Counted from the first letter of the stretch, positions 9,107 through 18,351 are shown. The stretch: DNA of 64,000 nt from Shewanella jiangmenensis (GCF_018596335.1 NZ_JAHEPS010000001.1:806001-870000); one strand, 5' to 3'. Notes: a model not told the origin generated them from the letters alone. Made by a program: numbers and translations.

Positions 9107-9973
9107 GTGATGAAGTCTTTTTCAGCCTTGGCACTGCTGCTGGGCAGCCTGTTTTCTCAGGCAGTTATGGCAGCCGAAAACACCTGTGACGACACCACCG
9201 ACTGTATCCGGCAGGGCAGTTGGGACTTAGGCATTGCCCTCGGTTACGGGGTCAAATCCAACCCGCTGAAAGACTACAAAGACATCCCGATTTACGTGCT
9301 GCCCACGGTCGCCTATTACGGCGAAAAATGGTTTTTCGATAACGGCGCGCTCGGCTACACCCTTACAGAGCAGGAACGTTTTACCCTGAATCTGGTCACC
9401 GGCTTTTCAAGCGACAGGGCATATTTTTACCGCTGGGATCCGTCCAATATTTTTCTTGCCGGCAGCTCGCAAGCCCTGCAGCAAGCACCGATTGCACGCA
9501 CCACCTGGGAACTCACCCCGCCCATAGGACCGCTGGAAGAGCGCAGCTTTACCTATCTTGGCGGAATGGAGGCGTATATCTATAACCGCTTCGGTACCTG
9601 GCGCGTGGCACTGCTGCACGATCTCTTCGATGTCCACAACGGCATGGAGGGGCAGATAAAATGGAATTACCATTGGAGTCATCAAGAATTAAGTCTTGAT
9701 TTTGCAGCATTCCTTGATTGGAAAAGCCAAGAAATCGTGGATTATTACTATGGCGTGCGCCCCTCGGAAAGTGCATACTGGAGCCTTAATTACCAGGCCG
9801 AAAGCGGCTGGAATTCCGGTGTGGAATTCACCGCGCGCTACCACATGACACCAGAGTGGGAACTTCTGATGACCGCACGTTACACCCGGTTTGCCGACAC
9901 GATTGCCGACAGTCCGCTGCTGGATGAAGACGATGGTTACGCCTACCTGATTGGTGCCGCTTACAGGTTCTGA
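9107..9973 (+). CDS. MipA/OmpV family outer-membrane protein
   Basis: A 288-residue protein with a signal peptide (cleavage near VMAAE, about residue 23) and amphipathic beta strands ending in an aromatic residue (LIGAAYRF), as expected for an outer-membrane barrel. The opening GSWDLGIALGYGVKSNPL followed by YVLPTVAYYGEKWFFDNG is typical of the MipA/OmpV family. E. coli MipA scaffolds murein enzymes, but many members are simply envelope-stress-responsive barrels. It heads an operon with a DUF3019 protein and a two-component system, which suggests it is part of a sensory circuit for an envelope signal. Confidence 0.85.
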   Translation: MMKSFSALALLLGSLFSQAVMAAENTCDDTTDCIRQGSWDLGIALGYGVKSNPLKDYKDIPIYVLPTVAYYGEKWFFDNGALGYTLTEQERFTLNLVTGFSSDRAYFYRWDPSNIFLAGSSQALQQAPIARTTWELTPPIGPLEERSFTYLGGMEAYIYNRFGTWRVALLHDLFDVHNGMEGQIKWNYHWSHQELSLDFAAFLDWKSQEIVDYYYGVRPSESAYWSLNYQAESGWNSGVEFTARYHMTPEWELLMTARYTRFADTIADSPLLDEDDGYAYLIGAAYRF

Positions 9974-9978
9974 TCCGC

Positions 9979-10380
9979 TTGAAATGCCCCGGCCGCGTAT
10001 TGATGTTATTGCCCCTGATAGCCCTTATCGGTCAATCAGTGGCTAAGGCCGCCGAAATCAAAGAAGAGGCGCTTACCCTCTCCCCGAGTCTGTGTCTGGT
10101 GAGTCCGGATTCATCCCGCTGCGACATTCAGGTCACCCTGTCCTGGAGCACACCGCAGCCCGTGTGTATCGAGCTTGAGCTGGACGAATTGCATCGCTGG
10201 TGCATCACAGAACCGACGCAAAAATCGCTGGCACTGAATATCAGCACCGAATCGGACGTGCATTTTGTGATGCGCGACCCAACGACAAATCAGCAACTTG
10301 CCGAGGCTGTACTCAGGGTCAAACCCTTGAGCGAACCCCAGACCCGGCGCCGCTTTCGTAACCCATGGAGTATTTTCTGA
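9979..10380 (+). CDS. DUF3019 exported protein
   Basis: A 133-residue protein with a signal peptide (hydrophobic residues 8-22, AKAAE cleavage) and a mature part containing three cysteines (SLCLVSP, SRCDIQ and PVCIELE, with a fourth in HRWCIT). This is the pattern of DUF3019, a family found in Shewanella and Vibrio next to MipA/OmpV genes and two-component systems. It starts 5 bp after the ompV-like gene, and its TGA overlaps the ATG of the response regulator by one base. A periplasmic role as an accessory sensor protein is an inference from this arrangement. Confidence 0.75.
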   Translation: MKCPGRVLMLLPLIALIGQSVAKAAEIKEEALTLSPSLCLVSPDSSRCDIQVTLSWSTPQPVCIELELDELHRWCITEPTQKSLALNISTESDVHFVMRDPTTNQQLAEAVLRVKPLSEPQTRRRFRNPWSIF

Positions 10381-11090
10381 TGACGACACAAGCACCGCAC
10401 CGGATTTTGTTGGTTGAAGATGATGTGCGCCTCGCCAATCTTATCGTGGATTACCTCAAGGCCAACGGCATGCATGTGGAGCTCGAGCGCCGCGGCGATA
10501 CCGTGCTGACCCGCCTGCTCAACTACAAGCCCGACATTATTTTGCTGGACATCATGCTGCCCGGCATGGATGGCCTGACCCTGATTGAAAAACTGCCCGA
10601 TTACTTTGCCGGGCCGATTTTGCTGATGAGCGCCCTTGGATCCAATGAAGATCAAATCAAGGGGCTGGAGCTCGGCGCCGACGATTACGTGGTAAAACCG
10701 GTCGACCCGGCGCTGCTGGTCGCCCGCATCAACAACCTGCTGCGCCGCCACAGCGAGCCGCCCAAGCAGGAAAGCCACTGCCTGACCTTTGGCAAACTCA
10801 GTATCGATCCGCACACCCAAACCATTCGCCTTGGCGACAAAGAAGTGGATTTGACCAGCCACGAATTTGAGCTGCTGTGGCTGCTCGCCTCACAGGCAGG
10901 TCAGGTGCTGAGCCGCCAGTACATTTACCACTACCTGCTCAATATCGATTTCGACGGCAAGGATCGCAAAATCGATGTGCGGATCTCGCGCCTGCGTAAA
11001 AAGCTCGACGACAATCTGGAAACCCCTTTTCGGATCAAAACCGTATGGGGCCAAGGCTACCTGTTTGCCCCAGAGGCCTGGACCAACTGA
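10380..11090 (+). CDS. OmpR-family response regulator
   Basis: A 236-residue regulator. The receiver domain has the phosphoacceptor Asp57 in LLDIMLPGMDG, the conserved Ser in LLMSALG and Lys106 in YVVKPVDP. The C-terminal winged helix ends in KTVWGQGYLF. The ATG at 10380 overlaps the preceding stop (TGATG). An in-frame ATG five codons earlier would need a longer overlap. It resembles RstA-type regulators and is paired with the downstream kinase. Its target is probably the same operon. Confidence 0.92.
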   Translation: MTTQAPHRILLVEDDVRLANLIVDYLKANGMHVELERRGDTVLTRLLNYKPDIILLDIMLPGMDGLTLIEKLPDYFAGPILLMSALGSNEDQIKGLELGADDYVVKPVDPALLVARINNLLRRHSEPPKQESHCLTFGKLSIDPHTQTIRLGDKEVDLTSHEFELLWLLASQAGQVLSRQYIYHYLLNIDFDGKDRKIDVRISRLRKKLDDNLETPFRIKTVWGQGYLFAPEAWTN

Positions 11091-11093
11091 GCC

Positions 11094-12374
11094 GTGAAAC
11101 GCCTGTTTGTCAGCCTTTATCTGCTCCTGTGTCTGTCTATCCTCGGGATAGGCTGGACACTGGACAGCCTCTGGCACCATAACGTCAACGACACCGCCGC
11201 CGAAGACGCGCCGTTTCTGGCACTGGCGACCATTCTGGCCGACATGCCGCCGGCCGAGCGCGCACAGCACCTAAAATCCCTCGACAACAATCAGGCCCTG
11301 CCGATGACCCTGGTGGACGCAAGCCAGGTGGCGCTGTCGAGCAACGAGCCCCTTGGCGGCGGCAAGGTGTTTACCATAGCGCTGGACGATAACAAGGAGA
11401 TGCGCCTGGTGCGCATTGGCGAGCAGGTGCTGATGGCAGGCCCGCTTGAGATTGATCCCAGAGAAAGCCTGCGCCCGCTGTTTACCCTGTTTTTCTATCT
11501 GATGCTCGCCGGCGTGGCGCTGGTGTGGGTCTGGCCGCTGTCACGGGATATCCGTATTCTGCGCGAAGCCACCGAGGCCTTTGGCCGCGCCAAATGGGAT
11601 ACCCGCATCACCCTTTCAAGCCGCTCGCAGGTAGCTGGCCTTGCCGATACCTTCAATGAAATGGCGCGTCATATCAGCGCCCTTATCGACAACCAAAAGC
11701 ACCTGACCAATGCGGTTTCCCACGAAATACGCACCCCGCTGGCGCGGCTTAAGTTTGCCCTGGCGCTGATGCCGGGTTACTGCGGCGATGGCAGTGACGA
11801 AGAAAGACGCAACGCGTTTCTTGCCGATATGCAAATGGATATCAAGGAGATGGAGCAGCTGCTGCAGGAGCTGTTAACCTTTGCCAGCCTCGAAGCGCCG
11901 CGGGAAACACCCTTGTTTGAGCAGTGCAACCTCAGCGCCCTCGCCCGCCAGACCATAGCGCGGCTGCAAAGTCTAAACCCCGTGCCAATAAGCTTTCATG
12001 GGCCGCAGACCGATGCCATCGCACCGGCCGACCCATCCCTGATTGAGCGGGCGCTGCAAAACCTTATCACCAACGCCCAGCGCTTTGCCAAGAGCAGCAT
12101 TGACGTGCGACTCATCCTCGAGGGTGACAGCTGGCTGCTGTCGGTCACTGACGATGGTGAAGGTATTCCAGAGCTGGATCAGGCAAAGATTTTTGAGCCA
12201 TTTTACCGGGTCAGCAGCTCGCAAAACGGCAACAAAGGCCATGGTCTCGGGCTTGCCATCATCAAACGCATCATGCAGCGCCATAAAGGCAGCGTGAGTC
12301 TTGAAAGCCGCCCCGGCCACACATGCTTTAGCCTGCATATTCCGGCCAAAGGCCAACTTCATAGCCAGTCGTAA
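11094..12374 (+). CDS. Sensor histidine kinase (RstB-like)
   Basis: A 426-residue inner-membrane kinase. The first membrane helix covers about residues 4-23, then a periplasmic loop of about 110 residues, a second helix near 133-150 and a HAMP segment. The H-box is VSHEIRTPLARL (His210), the N-box NLITNAQRF, and the nucleotide loops are DDGEGIP and GHGLGLAI. It starts with GTG three bases after the response regulator and completes a four-gene operon. The periplasmic loop has no recognisable ligand fold by eye. It is likely to phosphorylate the adjacent OmpR-type regulator. Confidence 0.9.
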   Translation: MKRLFVSLYLLLCLSILGIGWTLDSLWHHNVNDTAAEDAPFLALATILADMPPAERAQHLKSLDNNQALPMTLVDASQVALSSNEPLGGGKVFTIALDDNKEMRLVRIGEQVLMAGPLEIDPRESLRPLFTLFFYLMLAGVALVWVWPLSRDIRILREATEAFGRAKWDTRITLSSRSQVAGLADTFNEMARHISALIDNQKHLTNAVSHEIRTPLARLKFALALMPGYCGDGSDEERRNAFLADMQMDIKEMEQLLQELLTFASLEAPRETPLFEQCNLSALARQTIARLQSLNPVPISFHGPQTDAIAPADPSLIERALQNLITNAQRFAKSSIDVRLILEGDSWLLSVTDDGEGIPELDQAKIFEPFYRVSSSQNGNKGHGLGLAIIKRIMQRHKGSVSLESRPGHTCFSLHIPAKGQLHSQS

Positions 12375-12424
12375 CAGAGCCAGGCGTGACTGACTCAGGC
12401 GTGAGAGATTCGGTCGAGACAGAT

Positions 12425-12727
12425 TCAGTCGAGACTGAAATCCCCCAAATCCAGCGTAGGCGGCGCATCATCCAGCGGTAAACTGCCATTCATTGACGCC
12501 CGCTCGGCCTTTTCGGCTTCCTGCTTCGCCTTGAATGCGGCATAGGCACGGCGCTTTTTACGGTCGCGGCAAAGCCGTATGGTTTCCATCTTTTGCGCAT
12601 CCGACATTTGCTGCCAGTTAAAGCGTTCATCACGGCTTCGAAAACAGCCCAGACAAAAGCCACGGTTGTCACTCTGACACACGTTGATGCAAGGGCTGGG
12701 AATTTCGAAAAAAACTAATTGTTCCAT
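12425..12727 (-). CDS. DUF1289 protein
   Basis: A 100-residue protein whose first half is the DUF1289 cysteine module: SPCINVC, then GFCLGCFRSRDE, with the four cysteines expected of a small metal- or cluster-binding motif. The C-terminal half is charged and low in complexity (AAFKAKQEAEKAERAS). An ATG at 12727 is chosen over a TTG two codons upstream. The function of the family is not known. It is divergent from the DUF4136 lipoprotein gene. Confidence 0.78.
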   Translation of the reverse strand: MEQLVFFEIPSPCINVCQSDNRGFCLGCFRSRDERFNWQQMSDAQKMETIRLCRDRKKRRAYAAFKAKQEAEKAERASMNGSLPLDDAPPTLDLGDFSLD

Positions 12728-12858
12728 GGACAAAGGCTGAAAATACCCCGTGGGCTAGGTATAACATCAAACCCTGAAAAAGGCGAAATAATCTACAGCA
12801 GCGCTCTTGCCTTGTTCAGCAAGCAGGGGCAGAGTAAAGAAAAAACAGGGAGACTCCC

Positions 12859-13437
12859 ATGAAGCGAATGCTGTTAATTTTCACCTTACTGCTGCTTGGC
12901 GCCTGCCAAAGCGGCCCGAAAACCGACTACGACCCCAAGGTTAACTTTGCCGCCATGCAGACCTTTACGCTGCTGTCACCGGCTCAAACCAGCGACCCGC
13001 TGAGCTCAGAGCGCATTCGCGCCGCCATCGGCGACAGCCTGCGCGCCAAGGGCATGCGCGAGATTAACGGCCAGAATAATGGCCAGACTAACAGCAATGA
13101 TAATAGCGATCCAACGAGCAGCGCCGATATCAAAGTCACCTGGGCCTTTGAAACCGGCAGTAAGCCCTCCAACTCCGGTCTCTCCATCGGTCTTGGCAGC
13201 GGTTCATGGGGCCACTCCGGCGGTATAGGCGTTGGTACCAGTATTGGCATCCCGATTGGCGGCGACACCTTATATCAGCTTATTCAGATTGATGTGCTGA
13301 GCGCTGCCGGCGACAAGCTGCTGTGGCGCGGCAGTGACGGCTTTGAATTCAGCGATGGCGGCGACAATAAGGCCAAAGCGACCAAAGAAACCGTGGATAA
13401 AATCCTCGCAAGCTTCCCACCCAAAGCGGGCAGCTGA
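12859..13437 (+). CDS. DUF4136 lipoprotein
   Basis: A 192-residue lipoprotein with lipobox LLGAC (Cys16) and a DUF4136 domain starting at DYDPKVNFAAMQTF. A low-complexity Asn-rich insert (residues about 70-88, NGQNNGQTNSNDNSD) arises from two 12-bp repeats in the DNA. A glycine-rich stretch (LGSGSWGHSGGIGVGTSIG) follows. Family members are envelope lipoproteins of unknown function. AGGGAG precedes the ATG, and a strong terminator lies 66 bp after the stop. Confidence 0.82.
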   Translation: MKRMLLIFTLLLLGACQSGPKTDYDPKVNFAAMQTFTLLSPAQTSDPLSSERIRAAIGDSLRAKGMREINGQNNGQTNSNDNSDPTSSADIKVTWAFETGSKPSNSGLSIGLGSGSWGHSGGIGVGTSIGIPIGGDTLYQLIQIDVLSAAGDKLLWRGSDGFEFSDGGDNKAKATKETVDKILASFPPKAGS

Positions 13438-13503
13438 TTTAAACGGGCTTTTCCTAAACACATAAGCGGCACATATAAGCCGCACAAAAAAAACTGCACA
13501 AAG

Positions 13504-13540
13504 AAGCCGCGTCATCCTGAGGTGACGCGGCTTGTTTTTA
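13504..13540 (+). terminator. Rho-independent terminator
   Basis: An 11-bp stem (13504-13514 with 13523-13533, AAGCCGCGTCA and TGACGCGGCTT) is followed by GTTTTTA. It serves the DUF4136 gene and lies 51 bp from the convergent AAA+ gene. Confidence 0.85.
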
Positions 13541-13590
13541 TCCGAGCGTAAACCTTGGCGATTAGGGCGAAGACGCACCGGCATCCGCCC

Positions 13591-15057
13591 TCAATCCAGA
13601 TGGGCGTTTACCGTGCGACCAGCAGCCCATGAGCGCAGCGACTCGATTTTCTCCCGCATCACCACAGACAATGGCCGGGTGCGGGATAACTCTTCAAGAA
13701 TAATGCCCTGCTCCACCGGCTGCTGACGACTGGCGGCGGCATAAATGGCCGAAATCACCACCTGCTCGATTTCAGCGCCGCTGAATCCCTGACTTGCGCG
13801 GGACAAAAGCCCCAAATCCATGCTGGTGACATCCACCGCGCGCTTTTTACAGTGAATAAGGAATATCGCCTTACGGATTTCTTCATCAGGCAAATCCACA
13901 AAAAAGATTTCATCCAACCGGCCTTTACGCATCAGCTCAGGCGGCAGTGCCTGAATGTCGTTGGCGGTGGCCACCAGAAACACATCGCTTTTGCGCTCGG
14001 CCATCCAGGTCAGCAGGGTACCCAAAATCCGCGACGATGTGCCCTCATCGCTGCTGCCGCCGCTGACACCCTTTTCGATTTCATCAATCCACAGCACACA
14101 GGGCGCCATTAAATCAGCAAGCTCCAGCGCCTGGCGCAGGTTCTTCTCGGTTTCACCTATGTACTTGTTATACAGCGCGCCCATATCGAGCCTGAGCAGC
14201 GGCCGCTGCCACACGCCGGCCACGGCCTTGGCGGCAAGACTCTTGCCACTGCCCTGCACCCCAAGCAGCATAATGCCCTTGGGCGGCTCGAGGTTGGGGT
14301 TTGTAGCCGGCGCGCGGGCCTTGAGCCAGTCTTTGAGGTTATGCAGCCCGGCGATATCGGCAAAGCTGCTGGTGTCGTACTCGTATCTGAGCACGCCATC
14401 CATGTCCATCAGGCGAAACTTGGCCTGATTCACCCGCGCCACATCGTCATGGCTGATGGCGCCATCATCGACTATCGCCTTGCGAATAAGTCGGCGGGCA
14501 TCATCAAAGGTCACGCCGCGCAGGTTATCGGCAAGCCGCGCCACCGCCGCATCGTCTGTGATAAGCGGCAGGCCCTGACGGCGGACTTTGTCAATTTCTT
14601 CGGCTATCAGGTTTTCGAGCTGGTTTTTACTTGGCAGCGACAGGCGAAAATGGGCGCAGTAACGGCGAATTTCAGGCGGAATATCAAAGGCATGGCTCAC
14701 CAGCACCAATGTGTGTTTCAGCGAGTCGTATTCAAGCGCTATCTCTTTGAGCAGCCGGACGTTGCGCGGCGCATCCTGCATAAAGGGATGAAAGTCGCAC
14801 AGCACATAAATGCCCTGCTGCTGGGTGGATTTGATTTGACCAAGCAAATCCGCCGGATCGGTATTGAATTTCTGACTGCCCATGTCCTTGTCGACCCGCG
14901 ACAGGCCGCTGGTGATGGACCAGGTAAAAAGTGGCTGATACAGAGTGGATGCCACCCGCTTAAGCAGCTCTATTACCCGATATTCTTCATAGGTTTCAAT
15001 CACCACTATCGGGGTGTTCGACCTCAGTACTGCGGTTAAGTCCTTTACGTCCTGCAT
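13591..15057 (-). CDS. Ycf46-like AAA+ ATPase
   Basis: A 488-residue AAA+ ATPase of the Ycf46 type. The N-terminal 240 residues form the usual Ycf46 region (IVVIETYEEYRVIELLKRVA). The ATPase module has Walker A GVQGSGKS (about residue 264), Walker B VLWIDEIE (about 320), the sensor segment FLVATANDIQALPPEL and arginine-finger region MRKGRLDEIFFVDLP. Ycf46 proteins are widespread in cyanobacteria, plastids and many proteobacteria, with proposed roles in stress or photosynthetic regulation but no settled function. The gene is monocistronic, with terminators on both sides. Confidence 0.83.
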   Translation of the reverse strand: MQDVKDLTAVLRSNTPIVVIETYEEYRVIELLKRVASTLYQPLFTWSITSGLSRVDKDMGSQKFNTDPADLLGQIKSTQQQGIYVLCDFHPFMQDAPRNVRLLKEIALEYDSLKHTLVLVSHAFDIPPEIRRYCAHFRLSLPSKNQLENLIAEEIDKVRRQGLPLITDDAAVARLADNLRGVTFDDARRLIRKAIVDDGAISHDDVARVNQAKFRLMDMDGVLRYEYDTSSFADIAGLHNLKDWLKARAPATNPNLEPPKGIMLLGVQGSGKSLAAKAVAGVWQRPLLRLDMGALYNKYIGETEKNLRQALELADLMAPCVLWIDEIEKGVSGGSSDEGTSSRILGTLLTWMAERKSDVFLVATANDIQALPPELMRKGRLDEIFFVDLPDEEIRKAIFLIHCKKRAVDVTSMDLGLLSRASQGFSGAEIEQVVISAIYAAASRQQPVEQGIILEELSRTRPLSVVMREKIESLRSWAAGRTVNAHLD

Positions 15058-15079
15058 CAGCTTTTATCCGTTGTGTAAA

Positions 15080-15102
15080 AAAGGGGCTCAACGAGCCCCT
15101 CG
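15080..15102 (-). terminator. Rho-independent terminator after yiaV
   Basis: AGGGGCTC (15082-15089) pairs with GAGCCCCT (15093-15100) around a 3-nt loop. On the minus strand it is followed by a T-run. It separates yiaV from the AAA+ gene. Confidence 0.8.
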
Positions 15103-15146
15103 ATTATGGGTGTAAATCCCCGCTGAGCACAATCGGCACCTGAGGA

Positions 15147-16292
15147 TTAATGCCCTTCAGAAAACAGGTAGTTAAGCCAGCCCTGCATCCGCAGCAGCAC
15201 TTTTCGCATCACAGCCACATGGGAGAAGTGGTCGGTGTAAATCGCGACCTGCCCGGCCACACCGGCGGGCAACTCGGCGAGCGCCTCAGGCTTGTCGAAC
15301 TCTATCATCACCAGCACCCGGCCGCGCTGAAACAGCCTTGCAGAGGCCTGCAGCTGACCGTTTGACTGCACCTCGCCCTCGGCCATGGCAGGCAGCACCT
15401 GCGCCACTTTGCCATGGAACACTTGCCCGGGCGCCGCATCGAGAATGACTTCGGCCTCATCACCGGCTTTAAGGCGAAGCAGCGAGTTTTGCCAGAAGGC
15501 ACCGACAAAATAGCGCTGCTCGGATGGAATAAAGCTCATCACCGGCCGAAGCGGCATTGGCACGGCCACCATGCCGGGGCGCAGCGCCATGTGGGTCACC
15601 ATACCGTCGGTGGGCGCTCTGACCACAGACTGCTCCAGATCGAACTCGGCCTTGGCCAGATCGGCGGCGGCCGCAGCGACCTTGGTGTTAACCCCATCGA
15701 TATTGGACTCAAAGGCCAGGCGGACACGCATCTCTTCAGCACTGGCGGCAGTCAATTGCGCCTCGGATGCAAGATACAACTGACGCTTGTTATCCATTTC
15801 AAGTTCGGTGAAGGGCGAGTTGGCGCCACCCTTTTTGCGGCCGGCCTGATAGCGGTTGTACTCAGCAAGGGCACGGTCGCGGTCGGCTTTGGTGCGCTCA
15901 ACTGCAGCTCTGGCGCTGTCCCAGGCGGCCTGCAACTGCGGCACTTCCTGCTCGGCAGCCTTGAGGGCGGCCTGTTTTTGCACCACAGCCGCCTTAAAGG
16001 GCACAGGGTCGAGCCTAAAGAGCACATCACCTTGTTTTACTGGCACATTGGGCTGCACGGCAACTTCAACCACCTTGCCGGTTACCAGCGGATTGATGGG
16101 CACAGTGACAAAATACTCCCGCGCAAAGCGGCTGTAGGGGTGGTTGTAGTTCATCAGCAGCAGCAAGGTGCCCAGCAGCACTATGCCGCCCAGCACGGCG
16201 GTGGGCACTGTCCACTTGTTAAGCGGGATCTTGAAGACTTTGAAAATCACCACGCAGATGGCGGCATAGGTCAAAATAAGCAGTAAATCCAT
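15147..16292 (-). CDS. yiaV: HlyD-family membrane fusion protein YiaV
   Basis: A 381-residue inner-membrane adaptor very like E. coli YiaV. The N-terminus LLILTYAAICVVIFKVFKIP and the second hydrophobic segment around LLLMNYNHPYSRF are followed by the lipoyl halves (VTGKVVEVAVQPNVPVKQGD and SVVRAPTDGMVTHMALRPGM), a helical hairpin between them, and the shared C-terminal FSHVAVMRKVLLRMQGWL. Such proteins bridge inner-membrane transporters to an outer-membrane channel, but neither partner is encoded here. It lies two bases after yiaW and forms an operon with it. Confidence 0.9.
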   Translation of the reverse strand: MDLLLILTYAAICVVIFKVFKIPLNKWTVPTAVLGGIVLLGTLLLLMNYNHPYSRFAREYFVTVPINPLVTGKVVEVAVQPNVPVKQGDVLFRLDPVPFKAAVVQKQAALKAAEQEVPQLQAAWDSARAAVERTKADRDRALAEYNRYQAGRKKGGANSPFTELEMDNKRQLYLASEAQLTAASAEEMRVRLAFESNIDGVNTKVAAAAADLAKAEFDLEQSVVRAPTDGMVTHMALRPGMVAVPMPLRPVMSFIPSEQRYFVGAFWQNSLLRLKAGDEAEVILDAAPGQVFHGKVAQVLPAMAEGEVQSNGQLQASARLFQRGRVLVMIEFDKPEALAELPAGVAGQVAIYTDHFSHVAVMRKVLLRMQGWLNYLFSEGH

Positions 16293-16294
16293 GA

Positions 16295-16708
16295 TTATGC
16301 CTCCCCGCCCTGAGCTTGTGTTTGAGCTTGTGTTTGAGCTTGCGCGTGAGCCGGGTTTTGGGCCGCCGCAGATTTATCGAGCTCCAGCGCCTGCAGGCGG
16401 TTTTCAAGCTCAAGCAGGTTGGCACTGAGTTCTTTCACTTTTTCTTCCAGTTCGAGCTCACGCTTTACCACTGTGCCAAAGCCCCAGCCGCGGTCTTCGC
16501 GGTACAGGGTGGCCCAAATCCATAAAAACGGCCACAGCACATGCAAGGTAAACAGGCTCACCCAGCCGGCAATATGCAGCGCATCCTGCTGGGGATGATT
16601 ACGCTTTTTGGCAATTTCGTAGGGAATGTCATGGATGGCGATAACGCCATAAAAAATCACCACCACCACAAACAGCAGCACCCCGAGTGCAAAATAGTCC
16701 AGAAACAC
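16295..16708 (-). CDS. yiaW: DUF3302 inner-membrane protein YiaW
   Basis: The GTG at 16708 (137 residues, MFLDYFALGVLLFV) gives an N-terminus matching E. coli YiaW, and GGGAGG lies just upstream. A TTG seven codons earlier would place that ribosome site inside the gene. Two membrane helices (about residues 4-22 and 45-66, with HDIPYEIAKKRNHP between them) are followed by a coiled-coil segment (LEEKVKELSANLLELENRLQ). The Gln/Ala-rich tail (QAQTQAQTQAQ) comes from a 12-bp DNA repeat absent from the E. coli protein. It is paired with yiaV; the function is unknown. Confidence 0.88.
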   Translation of the reverse strand: MFLDYFALGVLLFVVVVIFYGVIAIHDIPYEIAKKRNHPQQDALHIAGWVSLFTLHVLWPFLWIWATLYREDRGWGFGTVVKRELELEEKVKELSANLLELENRLQALELDKSAAAQNPAHAQAQTQAQTQAQGGEA

Positions 16709-16906
16709 AGCCACCTCCCGCCTGATCAATAATCATACTTTTGTTATCAGAGAGTAGCGCAATCCGCTGCAGACATACCAGATTCAAGTCTCAATTGTTT
16801 GCTATTTTCTGTTTGATTTTGAGCACATTTTCCCGAGCGCTTCCTGCATTTTTTGCCGATGCAGGTTATTATTTTTGACCTCAGACAATAACGAGGATAA
16901 CCCGCC

Positions 16907-18085
16907 ATGATAGGCACCCCCTACACTCCGGGCGCAACCCGCGCCATGCTGCTGGGCTCTGGCGAGCTTGGCAAAGAAGTCGCCATCGAACTGACCCGCC
17001 TCGGGGTAGAAGTGATTGCGGTTGACCGTTATCCCAACGCCCCGGCAATGCAGGTAGCCCACCGCAGCCATGTGATAAACATGCTCGATGGCGCCGCGCT
17101 CCAATCCTTAATCGCGCTGGAAAAACCCCATCTGGTTATCCCCGAAATCGAAGCCATCGCCACCGAAACCCTGGTTCAGCTCGAAGCTGACGGCCTCAAA
17201 GTAGTGCCAACCGCCCGAGCGGCGCGTTTGACCATGGACCGAGAAGGCATACGTCGCCTTGCCGCCGAAACCCTTAAGCTGCCCACCTCGCCCTACGTAT
17301 TTTGTGACAGTCAGGCCGAGCTTGAAGATGCCATCGCCGTGACCGGCATTCCCTGCGTGGTAAAACCTGTGATGAGTTCGTCCGGCAAGGGCCAGAGCGT
17401 TATTCGCAGCCAAAGCGATATCGCCAGCGCCTGGGATTACGCCCAAAGCGGTGGGCGCGCCGGCAAGGGCCGCATTATAGTCGAAGGCTTTATCGACTTT
17501 GATTACGAGATCACCCTGCTGACTGTGTCTGCGGTGGACGGCATTCATTTTTGCGCGCCCATCGGCCATCGTCAGGAAGACGGCGACTACCGAGAATCGT
17601 GGCAGCCACAGGCCATGAGTGCACTGGCGCTCGAGCGCGCCCAAACCATTGCCCGCGAGGTGGTGCAAAACCTTGGCGGCTTCGGCCTTTTTGGGGTTGA
17701 GCTCTTTATCAAGGGCGATGCAGTGTACTTCTCCGAAGTCTCGCCCCGCCCCCACGACACCGGCATGGTGACCCTTATCAGCCAGGATTTATCCGAGTTC
17801 GCGCTGCATGTACGCGCCATTCTCGGTTTGCCAATCAAGGGCATAGTCCAGTATGGCCCGAGCGCATCGGCGGTGGTGTTGGTGGAAGGCCGCTCCAGCA
17901 ACCTCGGCTACTCCGGGCTTGCTGAGGCGCTCGCCAAACCACAAACCCAAATCAGACTCTTTGCCAAACCCGATATCGACGGCCGTCGCCGCCTCGGTGT
18001 GGCATTGGCGCGGGCAGAAACCCTGGATGAAGCGCTCGCCAACGCCCTTGGCAGTGCCGCCTGCATCAAGGTGCATTTCAACTGA
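16907..18085 (+). CDS. purT: Formate-dependent phosphoribosylglycinamide formyltransferase PurT
   Basis: A 392-residue ATP-grasp enzyme. It makes formyl-GAR from GAR, formate and ATP in purine synthesis, bypassing folate-dependent PurN. The N-terminal dinucleotide-type loop is [20 protein letters not shown]. The ATP-grasp core contains [18 protein letters not shown] and the metal-binding [20 protein letters not shown]. Length and ends match the family. The ATG follows a GAGGATAA-type site. I found no clear PurR operator upstream. A terminator lies about 70 bp after the stop. Confidence 0.95.
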   Translation: MIGTPYTPGATRAMLLGSGELGKEVAIELTRLGVEVIAVDRYPNAPAMQVAHRSHVINMLDGAALQSLIALEKPHLVIPEIEAIATETLVQLEADGLKVVPTARAARLTMDREGIRRLAAETLKLPTSPYVFCDSQAELEDAIAVTGIPCVVKPVMSSSGKGQSVIRSQSDIASAWDYAQSGGRAGKGRIIVEGFIDFDYEITLLTVSAVDGIHFCAPIGHRQEDGDYRESWQPQAMSALALERAQTIAREVVQNLGGFGLFGVELFIKGDAVYFSEVSPRPHDTGMVTLISQDLSEFALHVRAILGLPIKGIVQYGPSASAVVLVEGRSSNLGYSGLAEALAKPQTQIRLFAKPDIDGRRRLGVALARAETLDEALANALGSAACIKVHFN

Positions 18086-18152
18086 AATCGGCTATCTGCC
18101 GCCAGCACTTGGATTTAAGGCAGATTTTTAAAACAAGGCCGATTTTTAATAT

Positions 18153-18180
18153 AAGGCAGCCCACTGGCTGCCTTTCTATT
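18153..18180 (+). terminator. Rho-independent terminator after purT
   Basis: AAGGCAGC (18153-18160) pairs with GCTGCCTT (18167-18174) around a 6-nt loop and is followed by a T-rich stretch. It merges directly into a 17-bp repeat array. Confidence 0.75.
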
Positions 18181-18240
18181 TAGCCTGCCTTTCTTTTTAG
18201 GCTGACTTTCTTTTTAGGCTGGCTTTCCTTTCAGGCTGCT
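18173..18240. repeat. 17-bp degenerate tandem repeat, four units
   Basis: Units begin at 18173, 18190, 18207 and 18224. The best-conserved form is TTTCTTTTTAGGCTGAC. They start inside the 3' part of the purT terminator and look like duplications of its stem-plus-T-run. Confidence 0.75.
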
Positions 18241-18296
18241 TTTTTGCCCGCAATCGGCAGCGCCAAATCGACGTGTAAACTTTGTAAAGCCATTTC

Positions 18297-18317
18297 AATT
18301 GAGAATAAATCTTAATT
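18297..18317. promoter_or_regulatory. Candidate Fur box upstream of the PepSY operon
   Basis: TGAGAATAAATCTTA (18300-18314) matches 10 of 14 informative positions of the Fur 7-1-7 consensus TGATAATnATTATCA. It is centred in a partly symmetrical AT-rich stretch flanked by AATT on both sides. It lies 35-55 bp before the first gene of an operon whose families are often iron-regulated. Confidence 0.5.
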
Positions 18318-18351
18318 AGATTGATACCACTTTGGTTTACCGCCTGTGGTT

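Noticed and set aside
16800..16906. PurR operator upstream of purT
   Set aside because: No stretch resembles ACGCAAACG-type PUR boxes closely enough.
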